Origin: Francisella frigiditurris
Lineage (GTDB): Bacteria > Pseudomonadota > Gammaproteobacteria > Francisellales > Francisellaceae
Length of the DNA: 64,000 nt
Direction: 5' to 3'
Assembly: GCF_001880225.1 (NCBI RefSeq)
Contig: NZ_CP009654.1
Location: forward strand, 1,426,001 to 1,490,000
In this document: one piece after another, positions 1 to 9,152 of the stretch
Position numbering within the stretch: position 1 is the stretch's first letter
Layout of the letters: each line of letters begins with the position of its first letter
Made by a program: the position numbers and the translations under genes
Notes under the pieces: generated by a model
Told to the model about the DNA's origin: nothing
The model's input: the letters and a program-made list of their open reading frames with translations, nothing else
Database searches by the model: none

Positions 1-87
1 TTTAATTTACAATACTTTAATTCCGAACTGAGGTTAGATATAGCAACCCCTCTCAGTGAAGCCAAAATATTAAACTATTTTAAATGA
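1..87 (+). CDS. possible C-terminal end of a gene cut by the window edge
   Basis: Frame 1 is open from the first base to a TGA at 85-87 and gives 28 residues ending in a plausible soluble C-terminus (SEAKILNYFK). The stretch is too short to assign a family. It may equally be chance, because the next 1.4 kb is decayed insertion-sequence DNA. A 7-bp inverted pair (ACCCCTC at 46-52, GAGGGGT at 90-96) spans the stop codon and could be a weak terminator stem, but the 37-base loop makes that doubtful. Confidence 0.22.
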   Translation, partial: FNLQYFNSELRLDIATPLSEAKILNYFK

Positions 88-122
88 TGGAGGGGTATTA
101 GATGAAAACATAACATATACTC

Positions 123-600
123 TCAACGTTCAAAATTATAAATTAAATTTATATTTGGCGTATTTATATATTCATATAGATACTTATGATCTCCTTGTTT
201 TATACTAAATATAAAATATTCTTTTTGATCTAAAATTGACTTAGTTGCATCTGTACATTAGCAAACCATATAAAACCCATCTTAGTTAATTTAGGAAGTA
301 ACCTTTTAGCTGCTGCATTAATTCGGCAGTCTTGTTTTTCTGTACCATCATCATTTAATGTCTTCTAGCATTATAGGTAATATGTACTTTTGATCAGGAT
401 GACATATTATTGCTTGTAGTTCACTATGTCTATAATCTTATCATATTACCTTTCTTATATGATTTGGTTAAACAGCATTAGCAGCTAATTTTAGACGATC
501 AATAATATTTGTTGTGTGCTACAAGATACTTATTGTTATGCTAATTCTTTCGATCTTTATAAATAACCTTTGTATACTGCTCTAAAAAGAGTCTAGATCA
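123..600 (-). pseudogene. degraded DDE transposase remnant
   Basis: The minus strand holds pieces of one protein broken by several stops and frame changes. Reading from about 600 down to 123 gives NIIDRLKLAANAV, then HSELQAIICHPDQK, then DDGTEKQDCRINAAAKRLLP, then a piece ending FIFSIKQGDHKYLYEY. The order and the motifs (DG..KQDC.INAAKRLLP, then the F.....GDHK.LYE block) resemble a DDE transposase family that I know from Legionella and related bacteria. I cannot name the IS family with certainty. No intact frame or ends are visible. The IS1595-type element at 612-1326 lies immediately upstream and may have landed in this older remnant. Confidence 0.5.
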
Positions 601-603
601 ATA

Positions 604-611
604 TTAGAAAA
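604..611. repeat. target-site duplication, left copy
   Basis: TTAGAAAA directly abuts the left inverted repeat of the IS1595-family element. It matches the right-hand flank TTAGAAAT at 1327-1334 in seven of eight positions. Eight-base duplications are usual for this family. Confidence 0.7.
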
Positions 612-1326
612 GGGGCCGTCCTAGATAACTAAGTTATGTTAGGATGGTTTTGATGAGAAGAAGTAGGTTAAGTTCATACAAACAAGACAAGTTAATAGAG
701 TTATTTATAGCAGGAAGTACGGCACGAACTACATCAGAATTAGTATCAGTAAACAAAGACTACAGCCAGCTATTATTTTCATAGATTAAGATTACTTATT
801 TATCAAAACAGTGAGCATTTAGAAATGTTTGCTGGAGAAATTGAAGTAGATGAAAGTTACTTTGGAGGAGCTCGTAAAGGAAAACGAGGTAGAGGAGCTA
901 GTGGCAAAATTCCTGTATTTGGTTTACTTAAACGTAATGGGAGGTATACACAGTAATTATTCCAGATGCTAAGAGTGATACTTTACTCTACCTACCAATA
1001 ATTAGAGAAAAGGTTAAGCCTGATAGTATCGTTTACACAGATACCTTTAGAAGCTATAATGCGCTAGATGTATCTGAGTTTAAACATTACAGAATTAATC
1101 ATAGTAAGTTATTTGCTAAAAAGCATAATCATATAAATGGTATAGAGAATTTCTGGAATCAAGCAAAGAGACATTTAAGAAAATTCAATGGTATTCCTAG
1201 AGAACATTTTCTTGTTTTTGAAAGAGTGTGAGTGGAGGTTTAACCACAGTGACTCTAAGGAGCAGCTAAAGCTAATTAGACACTGGGTTAGAGAGAGTTT
1301 AAAGTAAACTTATCTAGGACAGCCCC
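612..1326 (+). mobile_element. IS1595-family (IS1016/ISFtu3-like) insertion sequence, decayed
   Basis: The element is 715 bp. Its ends are inverted repeats beginning GGGGC, then C or T, then GTCCTAGATAA: 612-628 on the left and the reverse complement, ending at 1326, on the right. They differ at one internal base. Both ends are flanked by an 8-bp direct repeat with one mismatch, so this is a complete insertion and not a fragment. Its single transposase gene is broken by three frameshifts, so it cannot move on its own. Size, ends and encoded protein fit the IS1016 group that includes ISFtu3; the ISFtu3 link is from memory. Confidence 0.82.
653..1307 (+). pseudogene. IS1595-family transposase, three frameshifts
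   Basis: Translating across three frames recovers one ISXO2-type DDE transposase of about 215 residues. It runs from MRRSRLSSYKQDKLIELF, through the first catalytic block EIEVDESYFGGARKGKRGRG, through DSIVYTDTFRSYN, to HINGIENFWNQAKRHLRKFNG and the C-terminal RHWVRESLK. Frame breaks lie near 755-768 (extra base; stop at 782), near 936-944 (stop at 954) and in the T5 run at 1215-1219 (stop at 1229). Catalytic D, D and the ENFW block are all still readable, so decay is recent. The T-run break could be a sequencing artefact; the other two are less likely to be. Confidence 0.85.
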
Positions 1327-1334
1327 TTAGAAAT
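1327..1334. repeat. target-site duplication, right copy
   Basis: TTAGAAAT follows the right end of the IS1595-family element and pairs with TTAGAAAA at 604-611. From here to 1533 I see no gene, RNA or clear terminator. Confidence 0.7.
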
Positions 1335-1533
1335 CTTTAAAAATCTCCATTGATGGCTAGCTTAAATGTTTCTTAATTTTTAGCAACTATATAAAACAAT
1401 TTAGTAAATTCAGTAACATTATCTCTAGAATCTAATTATTTTGATATCCTTTTATAGAAATTCTTTGCGAAAAGATTCCCCTTGAATTATTGATATCACT
1501 ACTCACTTAGATTAACTGACAAAAGAGATTCGA

Positions 1534-3225
1534 TTAATTAATTTGTGAAATATTTAATTTTTTACCCGCAACCCAAATTTTCTTTAAGTGATTTATAACT
1601 TTAGGAGGCAAATTTGCTGGTAAATCTACTAATGTATGGTCTTTTTGAATAGATATATTACAAATATATTTACTATCTATACCACCTTCATTAGCTATTG
1701 CACCAACTATATTTCTAGGTGCAATATCATTATCACGTCCAACATCTACTCTATAAGTACTCAAGTTGATATCAGATGGAACTCTAGATTTTCTAGGTTT
1801 TCTATCTTGTTTTGACTCAAATCTAGAGTTATTTTCTCCTCTATCTCTTGGTTTTCTTTCTCTTGGAGATCTTTCTTTTTCTTGCTTAGCCTGTATTTCT
1901 CTTGGGAAGAATGTCTTATTACCTTGAGCAATTAAAGTCAATGCTGCTAAAAGAGTTTCAGTTTCTAAACCAGTTTCTTCTTTAATTTCTAAAATAGCAT
2001 CTCTATATTTTTCTAAGCTAGTATTTTTTTCGACAGCGCCTAATACTCTAGCCTTAAATTTTTCTATTCTACCAGCAGAAAGTTCCTGAGCTGTAGGCAT
2101 AAATATTTCTTCAAGCTTTGAACGGGTTGCTCTTTCAACTACTCTTAAAAAGCCCATCTCTTTTAATGGAACTAGTGCGATAGATACTCCATCACGGCCT
2201 GCTCTACCAGTTCTGCCTATTCTATGAACATATGAGTCTGTATCATTTGGCATATCATAGTTTATTACATGACTAATTCTTTCTAAGTCTATACCTCTAG
2301 CAACTACATCTGTAGCAACTAATATGCTAGAATTACCATTCTTAAACTGTTCAATTATGTATTCTCTTTGATTTTGTTGCATATCACCATTTATAGCCGC
2401 AACTTTATATCCTAAAGCTTTCAAATTATCTGCAACTTCTATAGTACTTGTTTTAGTCTTAACAAATATGATTACTCCATCAGTTTCTTCTGTTTCAAGA
2501 ATCCTATCAAGTGCATCTATTTTCTTAAAGCCTTTAATAACTATAAATTTTTGTGTAATTGTATTAGCAGTTTCTGTCTTAGACTTAACTTGAATTTTAC
2601 AAGGATTTCTAAGGTGTTCTTTTATAATATTTGCAATATCAGATGGAATTGTAGCTGAAAATAATAATCTTTGACAACTGTCATCTATATGACTTAATAC
2701 CCATTTAACATCGTCAATAAAGCCCATTCTTAACATTTCATCAGCTTCATCTAAAACTAGTGTTTTTAAACCTTCTAGTTTAAGTGTTCCTTTCTTTATA
2801 TGGTCCATAACTCTGCCAGCAGTACCAACTACTACTTGCACGCCTTCTTTTAAAGCTCTTATTTGGCCACCATACTCTTGACCACCATATATAGATACAA
2901 CTTCTAAATTTGGAATTCTTTTTGAGAATGCTTCAAACTGCTCTGCTACTTGAATAGCTAATTCTCTAGTAGGAGCTAGTACTAATACTTGCGGCAACCT
3001 ACTATTTGAACTTAAATCCATATTATTAATAAGAGGTAATGCAAAAGCTGCTGTCTTACCCGTACCCGTTTGTGCCTGACCCAATACATCTCTACCTGAT
3101 AAAACATAAGGTATTGCATATTGTTGAATTGGCGTTGGGTTTTCATAACCCAATGACTTAACTGTAGATATAATATCTTCATTCAATCCTAATGATTGAA
3201 AATCTTTTTTAATTTCAGAATCCAT
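1534..3225 (-). CDS. deaD: DEAD-box ATP-dependent RNA helicase CsdA/DeaD
   Basis: This cytoplasmic ATP-dependent helicase remodels structured RNA; in other proteobacteria its orthologue acts in ribosome assembly, mRNA decay and cold growth. All core motifs are visible: AQTGTGKT (about residue 51), PTRELA, DEAD, SAT and HRIGRTGRAGR. A charged linker rich in RKPRDRGE follows at about 450-485. The C-terminus is a DbpA/CsdA-type RNA-binding fold (STYRVDVGRDNDIAPRNIVGAI). At 563 residues it is close to E. coli DeaD. The start ATG at 3225 has an AGGTTAA stretch upstream. ppiC lies 59 bp upstream on the same strand. The downstream side is IS debris, so the end of transcription is not visible. Confidence 0.95.
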   Translation of the reverse strand: MDSEIKKDFQSLGLNEDIISTVKSLGYENPTPIQQYAIPYVLSGRDVLGQAQTGTGKTAAFALPLINNMDLSSNSRLPQVLVLAPTRELAIQVAEQFEAFSKRIPNLEVVSIYGGQEYGGQIRALKEGVQVVVGTAGRVMDHIKKGTLKLEGLKTLVLDEADEMLRMGFIDDVKWVLSHIDDSCQRLLFSATIPSDIANIIKEHLRNPCKIQVKSKTETANTITQKFIVIKGFKKIDALDRILETEETDGVIIFVKTKTSTIEVADNLKALGYKVAAINGDMQQNQREYIIEQFKNGNSSILVATDVVARGIDLERISHVINYDMPNDTDSYVHRIGRTGRAGRDGVSIALVPLKEMGFLRVVERATRSKLEEIFMPTAQELSAGRIEKFKARVLGAVEKNTSLEKYRDAILEIKEETGLETETLLAALTLIAQGNKTFFPREIQAKQEKERSPRERKPRDRGENNSRFESKQDRKPRKSRVPSDINLSTYRVDVGRDNDIAPRNIVGAIANEGGIDSKYICNISIQKDHTLVDLPANLPPKVINHLKKIWVAGKKLNISQIN

Positions 3226-3284
3226 TTATTATTTAACCTAAAAAATATAAGTGAGAAATAAAACTTTTGATAAGTTTTATTTGA

Positions 3285-3563
3285 TTATCCGCGAGAAGTA
3301 ACTTCTAATAGATGATATCCAAACTGTGTTTTAACTGGTCCATGAACAACATTAAGTTCATCATTGAATACAACTTTATCAAATTCAGGAACCATTTGAC
3401 CTTGAGAAAAAGTACCTAAATCACCACCTCTTGCTCCAGATGGGCATAAAGAGTGTTTTTTTGCAGCTTCTTCAAATGAAACTTTACCATCAATAATATC
3501 TTGTTTAATTTTTTTACATTCTTCTTCAGACTGAACTAACAAGTGTCTTGCAGATGCTTTCAT
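3285..3563 (-). CDS. ppiC: parvulin-type peptidyl-prolyl isomerase
   Basis: A 92-residue single-domain cytosolic parvulin that catalyses cis-trans isomerisation of prolyl bonds. It follows E. coli PpiC closely: ARHLLV at the start, KKHSLCPSGARGGDLGTFSQG in the middle, QMVPEFDKVVF, and a C-terminal HGPVKTQFGYHLLEV. I choose the start at 3563 (MKASARH). An ATG five codons earlier would place the good GAGGAA ribosome-binding sequence inside the coding region; that same sequence sits well spaced before the chosen ATG. It may be cotranscribed with deaD. Confidence 0.93.
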   Translation of the reverse strand: MKASARHLLVQSEEECKKIKQDIIDGKVSFEEAAKKHSLCPSGARGGDLGTFSQGQMVPEFDKVVFNDELNVVHGPVKTQFGYHLLEVTSRG

Positions 3564-3654
3564 ACTACTATTCCTCATTATTGTTTATTACACAATTATA
3601 AATTATCAAAGCAAGAATACATTATTTATAAAATATATACAAATAGAAACTAGT

Positions 3655-5043
3655 TTAACGTCCTATATGAGCTAGTCTTTTTCCGCTTCTAAGATTATTC
3701 TCAATTTCTTCTAAAGAAACATCTTTAGTCTCTGGAACAAAGAATTTAACAAATACTACACAAATTAAACAAGATATAGCAAATCCAAAGAATGTATTTG
3801 CCGGATAGAAAGTTAGCCAAGTTAATGCAAAGTTTCCTATAATCGCATTACAAATCCAGTTAGCCATAGTTGAAGCAGTAACACCAAAATCTCGACCTTC
3901 TACAGGTTGGATTTCAGCACATAGAATCCAAACGACAGGTCCCATAGATATCGCAAATCCAAAAATGAACAATAAACAGAATATTAAAGCAACCCACTGT
4001 AAACTTTCAGAAAGCATCATTGGTTCACCATACATAAAGTGTGTTTTGAAAATTACGCCTACCACTAAACATGATGTTATTAAAAGAGTTAATCCAAAAT
4101 AAAGTATCGGCTTACGTCCAAATTTATCTACATATCTAATAGCTAAGAAAGTAGTCAACATATTTAGTAACCCAATTACTATAGTTGAGGTAGCTGGGTT
4201 AGTAAAACCTGCCATTCCAAAAATATCTGATGAGTAATACATAAATGCATTCATACCAGTAAATTGTTGAAATGCCTGTAAAGCAATTCCTAAAAGAACT
4301 ATTTTTATAAAAAACTTATGTTTAAGTAGAGAAAAAACTTTTTCTCCCTTATGAGTTGTTTGTTTAATTTCTTCAAGTTCTCTTGCAGCTGCTACTTCAC
4401 ATAATCTAATTTTTTTAAGAACAAACTCAGCTTCTTCATCTTTACCCTTTAATACAAGCCATCTTGGACTTCTTGGAAGAGATAAACATCCTAAAAACAT
4501 TAATATTGATGGCACTGCTAATACAACTAACATCATTCTCCATGAGTGAGTATGCTCAAGTGCCGAATTAGTTAAAAAAACTAAAAATAATCCAATAGTA
4601 ATCATTAATTGATACATAGCTATCAAAGCTCCTCTGAATTTCTTAGGTGAAATTTCAGATAAATATAATGGAGCAATGAAAGAAGCTATACCAACCGCAT
4701 TACCTAATACAAATCTAGAAGAAATAAAAATTTCATAATTTGGCGCAAATATCCCAACTATTGTAAATACTGAAAATATTGCTGCTGCAATTAATAAAAC
4801 TTTTCTTCTACCAAATTTTTTAGACAAAAATCCACTAACAAGAGCACCAAGCGCAGCTCCTACTAATAAAACTCCAGAAACATGACCTTGTTGATCGATA
4901 TTAAGATCAAAAGTCTGAGCAATAAATTTTAAAGAGCCATTAACATAACCAATATCCATACCAAACAATAATCCGGCTAGTGCAGCTATAAAAGCTATTC
5001 TAATGGTTATAAAATTAATTCTTTCTGATGTTTCGTTTGTCAT
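3655..5043 (-). CDS. galP: MFS sugar:proton symporter (GalP-like)
   Basis: A 12-helix inner-membrane transporter of the sugar porter family, 462 residues, close to E. coli GalP (464). Visible signatures are the early loop GFLSKKFGRRKVLL, the mid-protein PRSPRWLVLKGK, the QQFTGMNAFMYYSSDIF block in helix 7, and the terminal PETKDVSLEEIE. The start at 5043 (MTNETSER) is preceded by AAGAGGAA at 7 bases. A start 13 codons upstream, predicting CKRN before it, has no such site. It is divergent from galT-galK across 97 bp, so uptake and catabolism of galactose are paired. Galactose as substrate is inferred from this context. Confidence 0.9.
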   Translation of the reverse strand: MTNETSERINFITIRIAFIAALAGLLFGMDIGYVNGSLKFIAQTFDLNIDQQGHVSGVLLVGAALGALVSGFLSKKFGRRKVLLIAAAIFSVFTIVGIFAPNYEIFISSRFVLGNAVGIASFIAPLYLSEISPKKFRGALIAMYQLMITIGLFLVFLTNSALEHTHSWRMMLVVLAVPSILMFLGCLSLPRSPRWLVLKGKDEEAEFVLKKIRLCEVAAARELEEIKQTTHKGEKVFSLLKHKFFIKIVLLGIALQAFQQFTGMNAFMYYSSDIFGMAGFTNPATSTIVIGLLNMLTTFLAIRYVDKFGRKPILYFGLTLLITSCLVVGVIFKTHFMYGEPMMLSESLQWVALIFCLLFIFGFAISMGPVVWILCAEIQPVEGRDFGVTASTMANWICNAIIGNFALTWLTFYPANTFFGFAISCLICVVFVKFFVPETKDVSLEEIENNLRSGKRLAHIGR

Positions 5044-5140
5044 AATATGATTCCTCTTGCAAGACAAATATTTATACAGCAAAGTAATTCAATGATATAC
5101 TAAGTATTTTAGATATAGAACATTTATTGTCTTTAAAAAC

Positions 5141-6178
5141 ATGTCAAAATTAACTAGCTCAAAGAACCAAATTAACTATTCACATCGTAGAAGAAATCCT
5201 TTAACTGGAGAATGGGTTCTTGTTTCTCCACATAGATTATCTAGACCTTGGCAAGGTCAAGCAGAAAAGGAAAATACTAATATTTCTCCTGAATATGATT
5301 CTAGTTGTTATCTATGTCCCGGAAACAAAAGAGCAAATGATGAAATAAATCCAAACTATAATGAGACTTTTGTTTTTGAAAACGATTTTTCAGCTTTAAC
5401 TAAAGACAGTTCTAATCAAATTTATAATTCAGATGAACTATTCCAATTAGAAGAAGCTAATGGCATTGCTAAAGTTATCTGTTTTTCTCCAAAACATAAC
5501 TTAACTATGGCTTCTATGGAAATTGAAGATATTAAAAAAGTTATAGGTCTATGGGTTTCAGAAGTTGATGATTTGAGCAAACAATATCAATGGGTACAAG
5601 TATTTGAAAATAAAGGCTCTATAATGGGCTGCTCAAACCCTCACCCTCATGGGCAAATTTGGGCTTGTGACTTTTTACCGACTGAGGCTGAAAAAGAATA
5701 CATTCATCAAAAAGATTTTTATAAGAGTCATAATAAAAATTTACTTCTTGAGTATGTAAACAGAGAAATTAAAGAAAAAGATCGTATAGTAGCTAAAAAT
5801 GGTGACTGGGTAATTGTGGTTCCTTTTTGGGCAACTTGGCCTTATGAAACATTACTTCTTCCAAGATTTCCATGCTGTCATCTAAATTATCTAAGTAAAA
5901 GACAGATAGAAAGTCTTTCTAAAATATTAAAAACTCTTCTAGTTAAATACGATAAATTATTTAATACTTCATTCCCTTATTCAATGGGATGGCATGGTTC
6001 TCCTTTTGCTCAAAAAAATGACTTCTGGCAACTACATGCTCATTTCTATCCACCATTATTAAGGTCAGCCACTGTGAAAAAATTTATGGTCGGTTTTGAA
6101 ATGCTTGGTGAATCTCAAAGAGACATAACTCCTGAACTTGCTGCTGAAACATTAAGAAATATTGAGGTCGATATCTAG
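5141..6178 (+). CDS. galT: galactose-1-phosphate uridylyltransferase
   Basis: Leloir pathway enzyme that exchanges UMP between UDP-glucose and galactose-1-phosphate. The active site HPH is at residues 168-170 inside NPHPHGQIWA, with H170 the expected nucleophile. The metal-site pair C56/C59 (CYLCPG) is present. Near the C-terminus, LHAHFYPPLL carries further ligand histidines. At 345 residues it is full length. There is no clear Shine-Dalgarno before the ATG, only an A-rich leader. Its stop codon shares one base with the galK GTG start, so the two are translationally coupled. No galE or galM is next to them. Confidence 0.96.
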   Translation: MSKLTSSKNQINYSHRRRNPLTGEWVLVSPHRLSRPWQGQAEKENTNISPEYDSSCYLCPGNKRANDEINPNYNETFVFENDFSALTKDSSNQIYNSDELFQLEEANGIAKVICFSPKHNLTMASMEIEDIKKVIGLWVSEVDDLSKQYQWVQVFENKGSIMGCSNPHPHGQIWACDFLPTEAEKEYIHQKDFYKSHNKNLLLEYVNREIKEKDRIVAKNGDWVIVVPFWATWPYETLLLPRFPCCHLNYLSKRQIESLSKILKTLLVKYDKLFNTSFPYSMGWHGSPFAQKNDFWQLHAHFYPPLLRSATVKKFMVGFEMLGESQRDITPELAAETLRNIEVDI

Positions 6179-7332
6179 TGTCTGAAATCAATATATTTAA
6201 TGAATTTAAAAAGCTTTATTCAAAAAATCCTGAAATATACTTTTCGCCTGGACGTGTAAATATAATTGGAGAACATACTGATTATAATAACGGTTTGGTA
6301 ATGCCTATAGCTATAAATATGGGAACTTTTATTGCTATAGCTAAAAATAATGACTCACATATAAATGTATATAGTGAAAACTTAGATGATAGATTTTCTT
6401 TTGATCCTAAAAAAGTAGAAAACAAACTAGAAAATTCATGGCAAAACTATATTAAAGGAACTATTAAAACAGTAATTGATAGATCATTATCTAAAGAATA
6501 TTCAAATGTAGATATATACATATATAGCAATTTACCGTTTGGTGCTGGACTATCTTCATCTGCCTCACTAACTACAGCTCTTGCTTATGCCTATAATCAA
6601 ATAAATAAATTAGACCTATCTTCTTTAGAAATAACTAAAATAGCTCAATTTGTTGAACATGAGTACATTGGTACAAAATGTGGAATCATGGACCAAATGG
6701 CATGTGTCTTTTCTAGCAAAGATAATGCCACACTAATAGATTGTGAAAATTTTTCCTATAAAAATATTCCTTTTGACTTAAGTGATACTTATTTATTAAT
6801 TTGTGATACAAACATTAAGCACAATCTTGCTGAATCCGCTTACAACCAGCGTAGACAAGATTGTGAAAGTATTGCTAGTTTTAATGGCTTACAATCATTA
6901 AGAGAGTTAACAGATGACTCTTTAAGTATTACAAATAAAAACCTTTCTAAAGAGAAATATCTCTTAGCAAAACATGTGTTCACCGAAAATAATAGAGTAC
7001 TTAATGCTGCTAATGCAATGCAAGAAAAAGATTGGCAAAACCTTGGGCAGCTTATGTATCAATCTCATGATTCTTTAAAAGATGATTATAAAGTCAGCTG
7101 TGATGAGCTTGATTATTTAGTAGAACTCTCTAAAACTTTTGATGGCGTTTATGGAGCAAGAATGACAGGTGGTGGTTTTGGTGGAAGTACGATTCATCTA
7201 GTTAAAGAAAATGTTTTAGAAAAATACAAAGACTACTTAGAAGAAAATTATTTTAATAGATTTAAAATAAAACCTTTATTTTATATATCAAAAGCTTGCA
7301 ATGGTACTCATAAAGTTGTAAACCATAGTTAA
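6178..7332 (+). CDS. galK: galactokinase
   Basis: ATP-dependent galactokinase of the GHMP family, 384 residues, which phosphorylates galactose at C1. The signature PGRVNIIGEHTDY lies at 24-36, the ATP loop GAGLSSSAS at 122-130, the catalytic-base Asp at 172 (GIMDQMAC), and the third GHMP motif RMTGGGFGGS near the C-terminus. Translation starts with GTG, whose first base is the last base of the galT TAG. A GTG start with one-base overlap suggests expression limited by reinitiation from galT. Confidence 0.96.
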   Translation: MSEINIFNEFKKLYSKNPEIYFSPGRVNIIGEHTDYNNGLVMPIAINMGTFIAIAKNNDSHINVYSENLDDRFSFDPKKVENKLENSWQNYIKGTIKTVIDRSLSKEYSNVDIYIYSNLPFGAGLSSSASLTTALAYAYNQINKLDLSSLEITKIAQFVEHEYIGTKCGIMDQMACVFSSKDNATLIDCENFSYKNIPFDLSDTYLLICDTNIKHNLAESAYNQRRQDCESIASFNGLQSLRELTDDSLSITNKNLSKEKYLLAKHVFTENNRVLNAANAMQEKDWQNLGQLMYQSHDSLKDDYKVSCDELDYLVELSKTFDGVYGARMTGGGFGGSTIHLVKENVLEKYKDYLEENYFNRFKIKPLFYISKACNGTHKVVNHS

Positions 7333-7358
7333 TGATCTAAAATATTTTGGAGCGAAAT

Positions 7359-8045
7359 ATGAAAAAACTTAATATCATACTATTAACACTCTCTTTTATT
7401 CCTGCAGTCTCTTTTGCAAAAGATCACGATTGTAGCAAACTAGATACTCTTAATTATACAATTACTTCTGAAAAAACCATAAAAGCTAATGATGCTTCTG
7501 TAATTGTAGAGCTAAATGCTACAATAGTTCCTGATGATTTATCAAAAGTTCAGCAGCAAACAAAAGAAGCTCTAAATAAAATTACGAATACTAAAGATTG
7601 GGATACATATAGTTATAGTCAAAATAAAACTCCTAATGATTTGATAAATGTAGATATCTTATTTAAGAATCGCTTAACTTCTGATCAAATAAATGATCTT
7701 ACAACAAAGCTTCCTTCATTAAGTTCAAATGGTAAAAAATATCAAATCTCATCTATCGATTACAAACCTACTTTAGAACAAATTGAAAATACTAAAAATG
7801 ATCTAAGATTAGAAATGCTAGCTAAAGCTAAAGAGCAAACTAAAAACTTAAATCAAAAATTTGATGAGAAATATACTATTCATGACATCACATTCTCTTC
7901 ATATCAGTCTAAACAGATTATGAGAAGTGATACTGTTAATTTAATGAGTGTAGCTAGACCCTCAAATTATAGTCAACAACCAATGGATGTTGCTACAGAA
8001 ATAACTCTTAATGCAGATATAAAATTAGCCAAAGCAAATTCTTAA
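7359..8045 (+). CDS. exported protein, weak SIMPL/DUF541 resemblance
   Basis: A 228-residue protein with a clean Sec signal peptide (MKKLNIILLTLSFIPAVSFA, then KDHD). The start at 7359 follows GGAG at 6 bases; the TTG twelve bases upstream is less likely. The mature part alternates beta-like stretches (ASVIVELNATIVP, NDLINVDILFKN) with a long amphipathic helix (LEMLAKAKEQTKNLNQKF). That pattern resembles periplasmic SIMPL-domain proteins, in which an A-K-A-rich helix precedes the last strands. I do not recognise it with certainty. It lies 26 bp after galK and may be read through from it, without an obvious role in galactose use. Confidence 0.7.
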   Translation: MKKLNIILLTLSFIPAVSFAKDHDCSKLDTLNYTITSEKTIKANDASVIVELNATIVPDDLSKVQQQTKEALNKITNTKDWDTYSYSQNKTPNDLINVDILFKNRLTSDQINDLTTKLPSLSSNGKKYQISSIDYKPTLEQIENTKNDLRLEMLAKAKEQTKNLNQKFDEKYTIHDITFSSYQSKQIMRSDTVNLMSVARPSNYSQQPMDVATEITLNADIKLAKANS

Positions 8046-8120
8046 TTTTTGCTATAAACAATTATAAATATTTAATCTACCTGATATTTTTTCAAAAGTA
8101 TTTTAATTATCTAAAATTAA

Positions 8121-8747
8121 ATGTTTTATAAACATTATAAGTTCTTTTTTATACTCCTGTTGCTTATACCAAGCATATGTTTTAGCTCTGAGACTCTAAA
8201 GCAAGAAGATGTATTAGATCAAAGTGAATATTATAATGTATATAATTTTGACAATATGAATACCAAAGATTTTGAGCCTGCTCCTTTTATAGGAATAAGT
8301 GGTGGATGGGGGCAAGCTACTTCATCACCTGCCGGTGGAGTAATATTTGCTACCGCAGGTTATAGATTTACAGAAAGTTTTGCGGCTGAATTTGGTTATT
8401 CAGGAATAATATCAAATGCTTACTCTACTACTCAAGTAAACAATAACTATATGGGAATACTGAAATATCATTATAAAATAAATGACTATCTTGAGCTTGG
8501 TGCTGGAGTGGGAGCTGGACTTAGTCACAATAGCATACAAAATATTGAAAATGCTAAAGGAGCTCCTTCTTCTTACCTTGAAAGTAATAACACCCAAACT
8601 GGCTTTGTAGTTTTTCCATTTAGTATAGGAACACCTATTAAATTTATTGATAATTTAAGTTTGGGAGTTAATTATATTTATGCGAGAACTTTTAATGGAG
8701 TTTCTGTAAATATTGTAACGACTGGATTAATATATTCTTTTTTATAA
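8121..8747 (+). CDS. outer-membrane beta-barrel protein
   Basis: A 208-residue exported protein with signal peptide (FFILLLLIPSICFS). After a polar segment of about 40 residues comes a run of amphipathic strands: [69 protein letters not shown] and [15 protein letters not shown]. Paired strands with periplasmic turns and an aromatic-rich C-terminal strand fit an eight-stranded OmpA/OmpW-like barrel. No OmpA peptidoglycan domain follows. Its last six bases overlap the end of the convergent HIT gene. Confidence 0.75.
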   Translation: MFYKHYKFFFILLLLIPSICFSSETLKQEDVLDQSEYYNVYNFDNMNTKDFEPAPFIGISGGWGQATSSPAGGVIFATAGYRFTESFAAEFGYSGIISNAYSTTQVNNNYMGILKYHYKINDYLELGAGVGAGLSHNSIQNIENAKGAPSSYLESNNTQTGFVVFPFSIGTPIKFIDNLSLGVNYIYARTFNGVSVNIVTTGLIYSFL

Positions 8748-9152
8748 CTCAATCTCTTCTAAAACTTTTAGTGTCTTTTTTATAATTATTTCTTTCTCTT
8801 GAACACTATATTCTTTAGCTACTAGATTACCCCATACTGGAGCTGGCCATGCTGGATCAGTTTTAAAACGCCCCACCACATGTATATGCATTTGCTTAAC
8901 TACATTCCCAAGAGTAGCAATATTCAGTTTATCAACTTTATATTCTTTCTCCAAAAATATAGATAAATTATTCATAATGCTATTTATATTATATTGCACA
9001 GAATCATCTAATTGATACCATTCAGTCTTCTCTGTGAAAGGAACAATTATAAACCAAGGAACAGAAGAGTTATTCATAACTAAAACTTTACAGTCTAAAA
9101 TCTCAGCTACTTCAAAAGTATCATTTTCTAATCTTTGATCTAGCTTAAACAT
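8742..9152 (-). CDS. HIT-domain protein
   Basis: A 136-residue histidine-triad nucleotide-binding protein. The motif reads QMHIHVVGR, in which Q replaces the first histidine of the triad, followed by [13 protein letters not shown]. This arrangement is common in a gammaproteobacterial HIT subfamily. Substrates are probably nucleotide phosphoramidates or dinucleotides; which one is not evident. Its start overlaps the end of kdsB by 8 bp, making it the last gene of the minus-strand operon that begins at 11347. Confidence 0.88.
   Translation of the reverse strand: MFKLDQRLENDTFEVAEILDCKVLVMNNSSVPWFIIVPFTEKTEWYQLDDSVQYNINSIMNNLSIFLEKEYKVDKLNIATLGNVVKQMHIHVVGRFKTDPAWPAPVWGNLVAKEYSVQEKEIIIKKTLKVLEEIEL

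Noticed and set aside
3285-3578. 97-residue PpiC starting at 3578
   Set aside because: That start would put the only good ribosome-binding sequence inside the gene; the ATG at 3563 is well spaced and matches known PpiC.
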